From NCBI GenBank assembly GCA_031286615.1, contig JAITUA010000013.1:248001-312000 (forward strand): 64,000 nt of DNA, given 5' to 3'. The DNA comes from Chryseobacterium sp. (GTDB lineage: Bacteria; Bacteroidota; Bacteroidia; Flavobacteriales; Weeksellaceae). Below are positions 33,720 through 42,760 of the stretch, piece after piece; within the stretch, counting starts at the first letter, position 1; every line of letters begins with the position of its first letter. Made by a program: the position numbers and the translations under genes. Under the pieces are notes generated by a model. That model was not told where the DNA came from. It was given only the letters and a program-made list of their open reading frames with translations, and searched no databases.

Positions 33720-34364
33720 TTATCTGATTTTCTCCTGTTTGTTCCCCATTAAACCCAAGATGAGTATACCATTACTGATCAGATTCAGCATAAATAAAAT
33801 AAAGAAATAAATACTCTCCGAAACAGTGTTTCTGAAAAACAGGATCGGGATACTTCCGATAAAAAAGATCAGCAAAGCTACAGAAATCCAAAAGGGAAGG
33901 TAGTTGTTGATTCCCAGTATTTTATCTGAATTGAAAGTTTGATACAGGAACAAAATAATTGAAAATAACAACAGAAGAATATCTACATACAGCATATTAA
34001 AAGAAAAATGATGAAGCAGATCATCTTCTGTGTAAAACATTACAGCAATATTAAGGACAAAAAGAGCCAGAATGACGGTCTGTATCTTTTTGAGTACCGG
34101 AACATATAATAATTGGTAATAATAAAATAAGTATAAAAAGAATACAATCATCAAAAAACCAATTACATAAAATATGTCCGTAGGCAGCCTGGTCAGGTCG
34201 AAGTAGAAATAACAGAAAATATCAATCAGGGAAAACAACAGATATCCAATAATAAAAAATAAATTTTCCTTTCCGGTTTTTCTATATTTTATGACCATTA
34301 AAAGCATCACTATGATGGATAGGATCATCGATATCTGTTTCCCTGTTTCAATATTCCAGTTCAT
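33720..34364 (-). CDS. multi-pass membrane protein of unknown function
   Basis: A 214-aa protein with about seven hydrophobic helices (ISMILSIIVMLLMVIKY, LFFIIGYLLFSLIDIFCYF and so on) and short basic loops. It is not recognised; a YhhN-like or 7TM sensor fold is possible but not supported by a motif I can name. It is encoded between a lipoprotein gene (12 bp) and the histidine-kinase gene (12 bp), so it may help the kinase sense the envelope. Confidence 0.75.
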   Translation of the reverse strand: MNWNIETGKQISMILSIIVMLLMVIKYRKTGKENLFFIIGYLLFSLIDIFCYFYFDLTRLPTDIFYVIGFLMIVFFLYLFYYYQLLYVPVLKKIQTVILALFVLNIAVMFYTEDDLLHHFSFNMLYVDILLLLFSIILFLYQTFNSDKILGINNYLPFWISVALLIFFIGSIPILFFRNTVSESIYFFILFMLNLISNGILILGLMGNKQEKIR

Positions 34365-34376
34365 AACTTTGTGTTT

Positions 34377-34925
34377 TTAAGGCATTGTTCCTGACAAGGT
34401 TTTAGGTGGTGGCGCCAGATTGGTCATGTTCATAGATTCTATGGATGGTACGTCTGTATTTTCCTCTGTAGACGCCGTTCTGGCCATTGCATTGTCACTT
34501 TTTCTTTTCTGTGATGTGGGAACTAAAAATATGGTTTGATAGCCTGCATATTCAGGTTTTGCCATTCTGTTTTTAGGATGATTCATGGGGTATTTTCCCA
34601 TATAGATCCTGATTCCCGGATTTTTTAATTTCTGTTTTTTGGCATTTTCTTTTACATACTTAATGTATCCTTCCATATCTTCCAGTGAAAACCAGTACCA
34701 TCGGGAGTCTGGTTCTCCGTTTCTGTACTTCATGAGAATTTCATGATTGGTCCTGGTGTATTCATCAAAAAGAACCCGGCCTTCACGATAGCTGATCAGT
34801 TTCTTTTTATAACTGTTACTAACGGGTTCTTGAGGTGGCTCAGAGCAGCGGGTACAGCTTAACAAACAGAGTGCTAGAATAAATGCTGCACAGAGCAAAC
34901 TTAAAGTAAAAAAGGAAGTTTTCAT
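34377..34925 (-). CDS. lipoprotein of unknown function
   Basis: A 182-aa protein with a lipoprotein signal peptide (AFILALCLLSC before TRCSEPP). The mature part contains RWYWFSLEDMEGYIKYV and GIRIYMGKYP and a low-complexity C-terminus rich in Asn, Thr and Pro. No domain is recognised. It is the first gene of the operon that continues with the membrane protein, kinase and regulator; an envelope-sensing role is inferred from that. Confidence 0.72.
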   Translation of the reverse strand: MKTSFFTLSLLCAAFILALCLLSCTRCSEPPQEPVSNSYKKKLISYREGRVLFDEYTRTNHEILMKYRNGEPDSRWYWFSLEDMEGYIKYVKENAKKQKLKNPGIRIYMGKYPMNHPKNRMAKPEYAGYQTIFLVPTSQKRKSDNAMARTASTEENTDVPSIESMNMTNLAPPPKTLSGTMP

Positions 34926-34950
34926 TTTTATGGTTTTTAATTTTATGGAA

Positions 34951-34958
34951 CAAAATTA
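34951..34958 (-). promoter_or_regulatory. Possible -7 box (TAATTTTG) of the lipoprotein/kinase operon
   Basis: On the minus strand TAATTTTG matches the flavobacterial TAnnTTTG box and lies ~26 nt upstream of the lipoprotein start. No clear TTG box is found at the expected spacing. Confidence 0.35.
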
Positions 34959-35136
34959 GCTAACGGCACAACTATAAAAAAGGGTGAAAACACTGTTTTT
35001 TATCCTTTACTAAATTTACGACTTTTTGATATTCAGATCAGTATGAATTATTGATTTGTTTTTATTTTCAAAATATATATTAATTATGGTTGTTAAAATG
35101 GTAATATGTATTTGAGTCTGTAAATGGGTATAAAAA

Positions 35137-35166
35137 ACAGGACCGGGAATCTCTTCCCGGTCCTGT
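35137..35166 (-). terminator. Strong terminator of the universal stress protein gene
   Basis: A perfect 13-bp stem ACAGGACCGGGAA / TTCCCGGTCCTGT with a 4-nt loop is followed on the minus strand by TTTTTATACC. The 318-bp gap 34926-35243 holds this hairpin and the promoter-like box near 34951; no gene is seen. Confidence 0.85.
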
Positions 35167-35243
35167 CAAACAAGATTAAGTGTAAAATTTAGCCTTTAAA
35201 GGCAAAAAAGGATAATTTAAATGTGTTTAGATTTTTATTGATC

Positions 35244-36068
35244 TTAATCTATATTGAGTGGAATTGATAATAGTGGTACTTTATTTTTATAAGCCATAAT
35301 AGCTGTTTTGCTGCGATGGAAAAGGGATTCTACAAGATTGTATTTGTAGGGAACCATCGTCAGCAGATCCGGATTTGTCAGCCTGATTTCCTCCTCGATA
35401 GCCTTGATGACTTCGATGGATTGAATCATTTTAAAACTGTATTTAATATCATCCAGATCATATCCGGAATTCAGGTCAATATCATGAATAACCTCAGTAA
35501 AATCTTCTAAGCTTTCACTTACATTGAATACCTCAATCTCAGCATTAAACTCATTAATGAAGTAATAAATGTCATTCATTGAGGTCCAGGTCATGCTTTT
35601 GTGGGTATCATACGCAAAAAGAATTTTCCTGATTCCTGTATATTCTATGTGGGAAGGAACAATTAATATCGGTTTTTTAATTCGGTGAATAGCCCTTGTT
35701 ACATTGTTACCCAAAAGCTTTTGTTCCAAAGTTTTTTCGGCCATTCCCATGACGATAAAATCACATTCGTGGATCTGCATGCAGTTTTCAAGCTCTTCCA
35801 TGAAATTCCCTGAAGCCAGATGATGCATTGTTTCTATAGCATAAAGTTTCGTAAGTTCGGTCGCCTTCTCTTCAAGTTTTTTCTGATTTTTAAGGGTCTG
35901 GGTGTAGAAAAAATCTGCTGAAGCCTGGGCATTCAAAGCATGTATAGAAACGGTTTGCAGATTAAAAAGTACGATTGTGTATTTATTTTCTTTAGCCATA
36001 GATGCTGCATAATGAGTAGCATTTTCAGCTTCGTGAGAAAAATCTGTGCAGACAATTATTGTTTTCAT
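35244..36068 (-). CDS. universal stress protein, tandem UspA domains
   Basis: A 274-aa cytoplasmic protein with two Usp folds. The first starts KTIIVCTDFSHEAENATHYA and ends with the family's nucleotide-loop region (DFIVMGMAEKTLEQKLLGNNVTRAI, in pieces). The second starts RKILFAYDTHKS and is more degenerate, without a clear G-x9-G-[ST] loop. Usp proteins respond to starvation or oxygen stress. It is monocistronic and divergent from the LytS-type kinase gene. Confidence 0.88.
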   Translation of the reverse strand: MKTIIVCTDFSHEAENATHYAASMAKENKYTIVLFNLQTVSIHALNAQASADFFYTQTLKNQKKLEEKATELTKLYAIETMHHLASGNFMEELENCMQIHECDFIVMGMAEKTLEQKLLGNNVTRAIHRIKKPILIVPSHIEYTGIRKILFAYDTHKSMTWTSMNDIYYFINEFNAEIEVFNVSESLEDFTEVIHDIDLNSGYDLDDIKYSFKMIQSIEVIKAIEEEIRLTNPDLLTMVPYKYNLVESLFHRSKTAIMAYKNKVPLLSIPLNID

Positions 36069-36296
36069 TGTACCGGATTTAATACTGCAAAACTATGATA
36101 GACAGCAGTTGCCTTATCGTAAAAATAGGGTGATGTTGCATAAAATGATGATGAAATGTCTTTTTCAGGTGATGAACCGTAACATTCATTTGAACGTTGC
36201 TATTTTACGTTTCAGGGACGGTTTTGGCGGTCTCGTTTAAAATAGAGGATACTCATATAAAATCTATTTCTATATTTACATTCACAACTCCCGGAT

Positions 36297-37415
36297 ATGA
36301 ATAGGATTTCTACCATCAGGAAAAATATAGTACGGAATAAGAAGATTCTTTCTACGATGAAAAGAAGGCTCGTAATCTGGGCAGTAGCAGTAGTCACTTT
36401 CTGTGTCTTTTCCTACCTTATTGATCCCTTTGATCCCGTTTGGAAAGGCTATCTTGATGCTCCGCTAAAGATGATTCTTGAAGACGCCACATGGATTATC
36501 TTTTTTTCTATACTTATTTCTGAGGTTAGTATATTTATTGACAGAACACTTAATAAACTTCTGCCTTGGAGAGACAGAACGATAAAGCGACTGCTTATTC
36601 AGTGCTTGCTTCAGATTGTGGGAAGCGTCATGATTGTGATTATTATCAATGCAATTGTAGACGGTACCTCAGTTACACTACCCGAGATGGACTCCCGCAA
36701 AGAATATACACTGCTGGGACAGTGGATCGCAACAAATATTGTAATATCATTGATTATCAGTGCATTTAATACCGTAGATTATTTATTGGAAAACTGGAAA
36801 AAAACTGCTGTAGAAGCCGCTCAGCATAAAATAAGGGCATCTAAACATAAACAGGCTGCTATGGCTGCAGAACTTCAGGCACTTAAGCTTCAGATAGATC
36901 CTCATTTTATTTTCAATAATTTAAGTGTACTGTCAGAACTTATTCTGGAAGATCAGCAGTTAGGCTATGAATATTCAGAAAAGTTTGCAAGAGTATACAG
37001 GTATCTGTTGGTCAATTCCAAAAAAGACATCATTATAGTAGAAGAGGAACTGAAATTTTTAGAGTCCTATATCTTTCTGATTGAAAAAAGAATTGGCGAA
37101 GGTGTTGTATTTAAAATAGATATTAAGGAAGAATACAGATCTATGTACACCCTTCCTTTATCTTTACAATTATTGGTTGAAAATGCCATTAAACATAATC
37201 AAACTTCAAAGGTAAATCCTTTGGAAATACAGGTTTATACAAACCCCGATGGTGAACTGGTTGTATCCAATACATTCCTGCCTTTGATCAATAAGCCGGA
37301 TTCCTCAGGAGTAGGGCTTACCAATATTGTTGCGCGATACGAAATCTTAGGATATCCTAAACCTGTGATTGAAAAAACTGAAGATAAATTTATTGTAAAA
37401 CTTCCATTGATATGA
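36297..37415 (+). CDS. LytS/YehU-type sensor histidine kinase
   Basis: A 372-aa kinase with four predicted N-terminal helices (VIWAVAVVTFCVFSYL, MILEDATWIIFFSILISEVSIFI and others), a charged linker and a His_kinase domain whose phospho-accepting His is in LKLQIDPHFIFNNLSVLSEL, followed by an HATPase region (LLVENAIKHNQ, GVGLTNI). Kinases of this type act with LytTR regulators. It overlaps the LytTR gene by 4 bp (ATGA), confirming the pair. Confidence 0.93.
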   Translation: MNRISTIRKNIVRNKKILSTMKRRLVIWAVAVVTFCVFSYLIDPFDPVWKGYLDAPLKMILEDATWIIFFSILISEVSIFIDRTLNKLLPWRDRTIKRLLIQCLLQIVGSVMIVIIINAIVDGTSVTLPEMDSRKEYTLLGQWIATNIVISLIISAFNTVDYLLENWKKTAVEAAQHKIRASKHKQAAMAAELQALKLQIDPHFIFNNLSVLSELILEDQQLGYEYSEKFARVYRYLLVNSKKDIIIVEEELKFLESYIFLIEKRIGEGVVFKIDIKEEYRSMYTLPLSLQLLVENAIKHNQTSKVNPLEIQVYTNPDGELVVSNTFLPLINKPDSSGVGLTNIVARYEILGYPKPVIEKTEDKFIVKLPLI

Positions 37416-38176
37416 AGATTAATAAGATTTTAATAGTTGAGGATGAAAGGCCCAATGCCGATAGGTTGAAAAGACTGTTGCTGAAGTTAAGACCCCATAT
37501 CGAAATCCTGTCTGTAGAAGACTCAATTACTTCAACAGTACACTGGCTGGAAAATAATGTTGTTCCGGATGTCATCATGATGGATGTTCGTCTTGCAGAT
37601 GGGCTCAGCTTTGAAATATTCAATAAGCACGAGGTTAAAAGTGCTGTTATATTCACCACTGCATACGATGAATATGCGGTACAGGCATTTAAATACAACA
37701 GTGTAGATTATCTTCTGAAACCTATTGAAGAAGAAGAGCTGGATGCTGCTTTAAAACGCTACGAAACCTTTATGGAAGCCGTTCCGGTAGTAGGAACAGC
37801 CATTGAAGGATTATTGAATTACATTCAGCCGAAAGATTACAGAAAACGTTTTCTGATCGCCCATAGAGACGGATATAAAACCGTTCTGGCAGAAGATATC
37901 CTATACTTTTATACCGAATTGGGAATCAGTAAAGCCATGCTGAATACGGGAGTGGTAGAGAATGTTCCACAAACGCTGGAAGAGCTTGAAAAACAGCTGG
38001 ATCCCAAATTCTTTTTCCGCGCCAACAGGCAATTTATCATTCACATCAATTCCGTGAAGCAGATTTTTAATCATTTTAATGGAAAACTAAAGCTTGAACT
38101 GAGAAAGCAGCCTGATATGGAAGTGATTGTAAGCCGTGAAAAAGCTTCTATTTTCAAATCCTGGATGGATTATTAA
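37412..38176 (+). CDS. LytTR-family response regulator
   Basis: A 254-aa regulator with a receiver domain (IVEDERPNA; phospho-acceptor Asp in DVIMMDVRLADG; LKP at the conserved Lys) and a C-terminal LytTR DNA-binding domain (RFLIAHRDGYKTVLAEDILYFY ... FFRANRQFIIHINSVKQIF). It is cognate to the overlapping kinase. It lies 5' of the RND efflux operon, and two direct repeats typical of LytTR targets lie between, so efflux control is likely. Confidence 0.94.
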   Translation: MKINKILIVEDERPNADRLKRLLLKLRPHIEILSVEDSITSTVHWLENNVVPDVIMMDVRLADGLSFEIFNKHEVKSAVIFTTAYDEYAVQAFKYNSVDYLLKPIEEEELDAALKRYETFMEAVPVVGTAIEGLLNYIQPKDYRKRFLIAHRDGYKTVLAEDILYFYTELGISKAMLNTGVVENVPQTLEELEKQLDPKFFFRANRQFIIHINSVKQIFNHFNGKLKLELRKQPDMEVIVSREKASIFKSWMDY

Positions 38177-38195
38177 TTCCATAAAAAATACAAAT

Positions 38196-38228
38196 GAGAC
38201 TGCTTTTTATACAAAGCGGTCTTTTTTT
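38196..38228 (+). terminator. Terminator after the LytTR regulator gene
   Basis: The stem GACTGCTTT / AAAGCGGTC, with one G-U pair, is followed by TTTTTTTG. Confidence 0.75.
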
Positions 38229-38349
38229 GCTTTACTTGTGAAATAGGTTAATTTATCTTTAGCAATTCAGCACTTATTTTATCCGAAAAATAGGTTTTTC
38301 GTTACAATTATAGGGGAAAATAGCTGTTTTCCTTTCATTTTTCCTATCA

Positions 38350-38382
38350 TACGCTTCACCCCCGATTAACTACGCTTCACCC
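38350..38382 (+). promoter_or_regulatory. Probable LytTR-type operator upstream of the efflux operon
   Basis: Two identical 12-bp direct repeats, TACGCTTCACCC at 38350-38361 and 38371-38382, have a 21-bp period. LytTR dimers typically bind direct repeats spaced two helical turns apart. The site is ~70-100 bp upstream of the adaptor-protein start and ~175 bp downstream of the LytTR gene. Confidence 0.6.
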
Positions 38383-38449
38383 AACTTCTGCATGAATATC
38401 CTTATTATATGAAGTTATTTTGCTTCTGTAAAATTTAAAAACTCATGTT

Positions 38450-39571
38450 ATGAATTACAGAAAAGGATATCTGGTACTTTCACTTACGGCAGCGGCAATA
38501 CTGTACTCGTGCGGTTCCGGGAATGGTCAGGAAAATGCCCAGCAGATGCAGCAGGCATTACCTACAGATTTTATTCAGGTGAAATCCGGAGATGCAGATG
38601 TGTCTACAGGATACCCGGGAAGCATAGAAGGGCAGGACAATGTAGATATTAAAGCACAGGTGACAGGCTATCTGGAAGCAGTATATATCAAAGAAGGGCA
38701 GTATGTAAGCAAAGGACAGACCCTTTTCAGAATAAATCCTTCAGTATACAACGAGCAGGTAAATACCAATCAGGCCGCTCTGAAATCAGCTATAGCAGCA
38801 CAGGAAACAGCAAGATTGGAAGTAGAAAAGCTAAAACCTCTTGTGGAAGGAAAAGTAGTTTCCGATATGCAGCTGAAAACAGCTCAGGCAAGCTATAAAG
38901 CTGCTTCAGCACAAGTAGCGCAGGCACAGTCTTCTTTAGGCTCATCAAAGATTAATGCCAATTTTACTTACATTAAAGCTCCTGTGAGCGGATACATAGG
39001 AAGAATTCCGAACAGAGTAGGAAACCTTATCAGTCCTTCTGATGCAGCCCCTCTGACAACGCTTTCAAGTATTAACAGTGTGAATGTATATTTTTCAATG
39101 AATGAAGCTGATTTTATTGCTCATAGCAAAGCTGCTGTGTCAGGTAATCATACAGAAGATGTAGAACTTATCCTTGCAGATGGATCCACTTATTCTCTTA
39201 AAGGAAAACTTGAAAATGCCAGTGGGAACTTCGACAGAAATACAGGAAGTATTCAGATGAAAGCTGTTTTTCAAAATCCTGATAAGCTGTTGAGAGCTGG
39301 AGGAACTGCAAGAGTAATGATTCACAATGCGCTGAACGGCGTGATCAAACTTCCGAAAACTTCTGTAAAAGATATTCAGGACAGATTCTTTGTTTATAAA
39401 CTGAATGGTAAGGATAAAGTCAAAATGACTCAGATTACAGTTTCGGGAAGTACCTCTCAGGATTACTTTATTAAAGAAGGGGTAAATGCGGGAGATAAGA
39501 TTGCCATCAACAGAATTGATGCCCTTACACACGGAGCGCAGGTTGTTGCGACAACAGTTCCTTTGAAATAG
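38450..39571 (+). CDS. RND efflux periplasmic adaptor (MFP) lipoprotein
   Basis: A 373-aa AcrA/MexA-type adaptor. It has a lipoprotein signal peptide (lipid Cys21 in ILYSCGSGNG), then a barrel-sandwich lipoyl half-motif (DIKAQVTGYLEAVYIKEGQYV), a coiled-coil hairpin (QAALKSAIAAQETARLEVEK region), the second lipoyl half (ANFTYIKAPVSGYIGRI) and a beta-barrel C-terminal part. It links the inner-membrane pump to the outer-membrane channel encoded next. First gene of a three-gene operon. Confidence 0.95.
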   Translation: MNYRKGYLVLSLTAAAILYSCGSGNGQENAQQMQQALPTDFIQVKSGDADVSTGYPGSIEGQDNVDIKAQVTGYLEAVYIKEGQYVSKGQTLFRINPSVYNEQVNTNQAALKSAIAAQETARLEVEKLKPLVEGKVVSDMQLKTAQASYKAASAQVAQAQSSLGSSKINANFTYIKAPVSGYIGRIPNRVGNLISPSDAAPLTTLSSINSVNVYFSMNEADFIAHSKAAVSGNHTEDVELILADGSTYSLKGKLENASGNFDRNTGSIQMKAVFQNPDKLLRAGGTARVMIHNALNGVIKLPKTSVKDIQDRFFVYKLNGKDKVKMTQITVSGSTSQDYFIKEGVNAGDKIAINRIDALTHGAQVVATTVPLK

Positions 39572-39601
39572 TTGTATTAACCATTCTTAGAAAATTCAAA
39601 A

Positions 39602-42600
39602 ATGTTAAAAAAGATAATAGACCGTCCGGTACTGGCGACGGTAATATCCCTTATCATTGTTATTTTAGGGATAATAGGATTAAATCAGCTGGCGGTGACC
39701 AGATTCCCGGACATTTCTCCGCCTACCATCACCGTTTCAGGATCTTATCCGGGAGGAAACAGTGAGACTGTGATCCGTTCCGTGGTAACTCCGCTGGAAG
39801 AGCAGATCAATGGTGTAGAAGACATGGAATATATGAAATCTACCGCAAGTAATGATGGTACATTCTCTATCTCCATTATATTCAAGCAGGGAGTAAATAC
39901 CGATCAGGCCGCCGTAAATGTGCAAAACAGAGTTCAGCAGGCCACCCCGATACTTCCTCAAGAGGTAGTGAGAATGGGACTAACTACCTCCAAGCAGCAA
40001 AACAGTATGGTATTGATTTTCAATGTTTATACGGAAGACAACAAACAATATGACGAAACTTTCCTTCAGAACTACGCAAATATTAACCTAATTCCGCAGG
40101 TCAAAAGAGTAAAAGGAGTAGGACAGGCCATGGTATTCGGGTTGAAAGATTATTCCATGAGAATATGGCTTAATCCTCAGAAAATGTCCTCTTACGGACT
40201 GGAACCGGCAGATGTTTCCAGAGCAATTGCAGACCACAGTTTGGAATCTGCTCCGGGTAAACTTGGAGAAGAATCTGATGCGGCTTTAGAATATGTAATC
40301 CGATATAAAGGAAAAAAGAACAAACCGGAACAATATGAGAATATTATTGTTAAAAATACCGGAAGTCAGGTCATCAGGCTTAAAGATGTAGCCCGTGTAG
40401 AATTCGGAGCCATTTCAAATACGGGAGATAACCTTTCCAATGGGAAAAATGCAGTTACTGTAGCCATTATGCAGACTACAGGATCCAATGCCAATCAGAT
40501 TGAAATAGGCGTAAACAAAGCCCTTGATCAATTATCAAAATCATTTCCGCCTGGTATCAAATATACGAAGGTAATGAGTACCAAAGAAAGATTGGATGAA
40601 GCTACAGGACAGGTGAAATCTACCTTAATAGAAGCATTTATCCTGGTTTTTATCGTAGTATTTATCTTCTTACAGGATTTCAGATCTACGATTATCCCGG
40701 CAGTGGCGGTTCCTGTAGCAATTATCGGTACTTTCTTCTTCCTTTTAGTTTTAGGATTTACCATCAACGTGCTGACACTTTTTGGCCTTGTACTGGCCAT
40801 CGGTATTGTCGTCGATGATGCCATTGTAGTAGTGGAAGCCGTCCACAGTAATATGGAAGGAACTAATCTTTCAGGAAGAGAGGCTACTCACAAAGCAATG
40901 AGTGAGATCACAGGAGCTGTAATTTCCATTACTTTGGTGATGTCTGCAGTATTTATTCCAATCGGATTTATGTCCGGTTCAGCAGGATTATTTTATAAGC
41001 AGTTTGCGTATACATTAGCCATTGCCATTATTATTTCGGCTGTCAATGCCTTGACATTAACGCCTGCTTTATGTGCTGTGTTTTTGAAAAATAACCATGC
41101 AGGAGAGGGAGAAAAACCAAAAGGATTCGGGCAAAGGTTTGCAGTAGCATTCAATGCCGGATTTAATAATATGACGAACCGTTATGCGAAAGGGGTTAGA
41201 TTTTTAATAGGACGTAAATGGATTGCAGGAGGATTAATTGTAGCGGTTATCGGTGTTGCAGGATGGCTGATGTCAAGCACTCCTAAAAGCTTTGTACCGA
41301 TGGAAGATGACGGATTCTTTATGTATACCTTGAGTATGCCTCCGGGAACAGCATTGACAAAAACTACGGAAGTTTCCAACAAGATCAATGAAATCTTAAA
41401 AGGAGTAGATGCGGTGAAGGAAAACACTTCCATTACAGGATATAATCTTCTTAGTAACAGTGCAGGACCAGCTTACGCCATGGGATTTGTTAAGCTGAAA
41501 CCTAAAAAAGAAAGAGGTGAAGTTCAGGATATCCAGGAGGTGGTAGATATGGCCAGTGCAAAATTGGGCGTAATCAAAGAAGGAAGTGTGATGACTTTCA
41601 GAATGCCTCCGGTAGAAGGATACGGAATGACAAACGATGCAGAAATTGTACTTCAGGACCGTATGGGAAGAGATCCTCAGGTTCTTAAAGCTAAAGCGGA
41701 TGAATTAATTGGTCAGCTGATGCAGGTTCCGGAAGTAGCATTTGCCTACACGATGTTTAGAGCAGATTATCCTCAGATGGAGCTTGAAGTAAATGAAGAT
41801 AAGGCAAAACAGCTTGGAGTAAGCATTTCAAACCTGTTAGGAACCGTTCAGACCTATTTCTCAGGAGATCAGTCTCAGAATTTCTCAAGATTCGGGAAAT
41901 TTTACAGAGTGAATATTAAAGCGGATGGTGTTTTCAGAATGGATGAACAAGCCTTCAATGATATTTTCGTAAAGAATGAAAAAGGAGATATGGTGCCGGT
42001 AAATACCTTGATTGCCTTGAAAAAAGTATATGGCCCGGAATCTGTTCAGCGTTATAACCTTTATAATTCATTAAATATCAACGTATCTCCAAAGCCAGGA
42101 GTAAGTAACGGAGAATTGATGGGTAAACTGGAACAAACTTTAAGCAAATTACCTTCTGACTACAGCTACGAATGGACAGGATTGAGTTTGGAAGAAAAAT
42201 CAGCAGGAAATCAGACGATCGCCATCTTCGGTTTATGTTTGCTTTTCGTATATCTCTTATTGGCTGCTCAATATGAAAGTTATATCCTTCCTCTGGCAGT
42301 GATGCTTTCCATCCCAACGGGAATTGTAGGAGCGTTTTTAGGAATAAAAGCCATTGGTTTGGATAACAATATTTATGTACAGGTGGGATTGATTATGCTT
42401 ATTGGTCTCCTAGCCAAAAATGCAATTCTGATTGTTGAATTTGCCATCCAAAGGAGAAAAGCAGGACTTTCGATCCTCGATTCTGCTCTGGAAGGAGCGA
42501 AAGCAAGATTACGTCCCATTATCATGACTTCATTAGCCTTTATTGTGGGAATGGTTCCACTGATGATTTCTTCAGGAGGAATGGCTTCGGGAAACAAATC

Positions 42601-42760
42601 AATCAGTACAAGTGCAGCAATGGGAATGCTGAGTGGAGTAGTTTTGGGAGTTTTTGTAATTCCTGTGCTCTACATGTTTTTTCAGTATCTGGATGAGAAA
42701 TTCTCTACCAAAAAGAAGTACAATACGATAGAAAATCAATTGACAAATGAGAATATTTAA
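39602..42760 (+). CDS. RND efflux pump permease (HAE1/AcrB family)
   Basis: A 1052-aa inner-membrane proton/drug antiporter of normal length. It begins KKIIDRPVLATVISLIIVILG, has the porter-domain block RFPDISPPTITVSGSYPGG, and the transmembrane region carries the proton-relay Asp pair in VLAIGIVVDDAIVVVEAV. The two-fold repeat appears again in GLIMLIGLLAKNAILIVEFA. It probably exports hydrophobic drugs or lipophilic compounds together with its adaptor and outer-membrane factor. It overlaps the next gene by 14 bp. Confidence 0.96.
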   Translation: MLKKIIDRPVLATVISLIIVILGIIGLNQLAVTRFPDISPPTITVSGSYPGGNSETVIRSVVTPLEEQINGVEDMEYMKSTASNDGTFSISIIFKQGVNTDQAAVNVQNRVQQATPILPQEVVRMGLTTSKQQNSMVLIFNVYTEDNKQYDETFLQNYANINLIPQVKRVKGVGQAMVFGLKDYSMRIWLNPQKMSSYGLEPADVSRAIADHSLESAPGKLGEESDAALEYVIRYKGKKNKPEQYENIIVKNTGSQVIRLKDVARVEFGAISNTGDNLSNGKNAVTVAIMQTTGSNANQIEIGVNKALDQLSKSFPPGIKYTKVMSTKERLDEATGQVKSTLIEAFILVFIVVFIFLQDFRSTIIPAVAVPVAIIGTFFFLLVLGFTINVLTLFGLVLAIGIVVDDAIVVVEAVHSNMEGTNLSGREATHKAMSEITGAVISITLVMSAVFIPIGFMSGSAGLFYKQFAYTLAIAIIISAVNALTLTPALCAVFLKNNHAGEGEKPKGFGQRFAVAFNAGFNNMTNRYAKGVRFLIGRKWIAGGLIVAVIGVAGWLMSSTPKSFVPMEDDGFFMYTLSMPPGTALTKTTEVSNKINEILKGVDAVKENTSITGYNLLSNSAGPAYAMGFVKLKPKKERGEVQDIQEVVDMASAKLGVIKEGSVMTFRMPPVEGYGMTNDAEIVLQDRMGRDPQVLKAKADELIGQLMQVPEVAFAYTMFRADYPQMELEVNEDKAKQLGVSISNLLGTVQTYFSGDQSQNFSRFGKFYRVNIKADGVFRMDEQAFNDIFVKNEKGDMVPVNTLIALKKVYGPESVQRYNLYNSLNINVSPKPGVSNGELMGKLEQTLSKLPSDYSYEWTGLSLEEKSAGNQTIAIFGLCLLFVYLLLAAQYESYILPLAVMLSIPTGIVGAFLGIKAIGLDNNIYVQVGLIMLIGLLAKNAILIVEFAIQRRKAGLSILDSALEGAKARLRPIIMTSLAFIVGMVPLMISSGGMASGNKSISTSAAMGMLSGVVLGVFVIPVLYMFFQYLDEKFSTKKKYNTIENQLTNENI

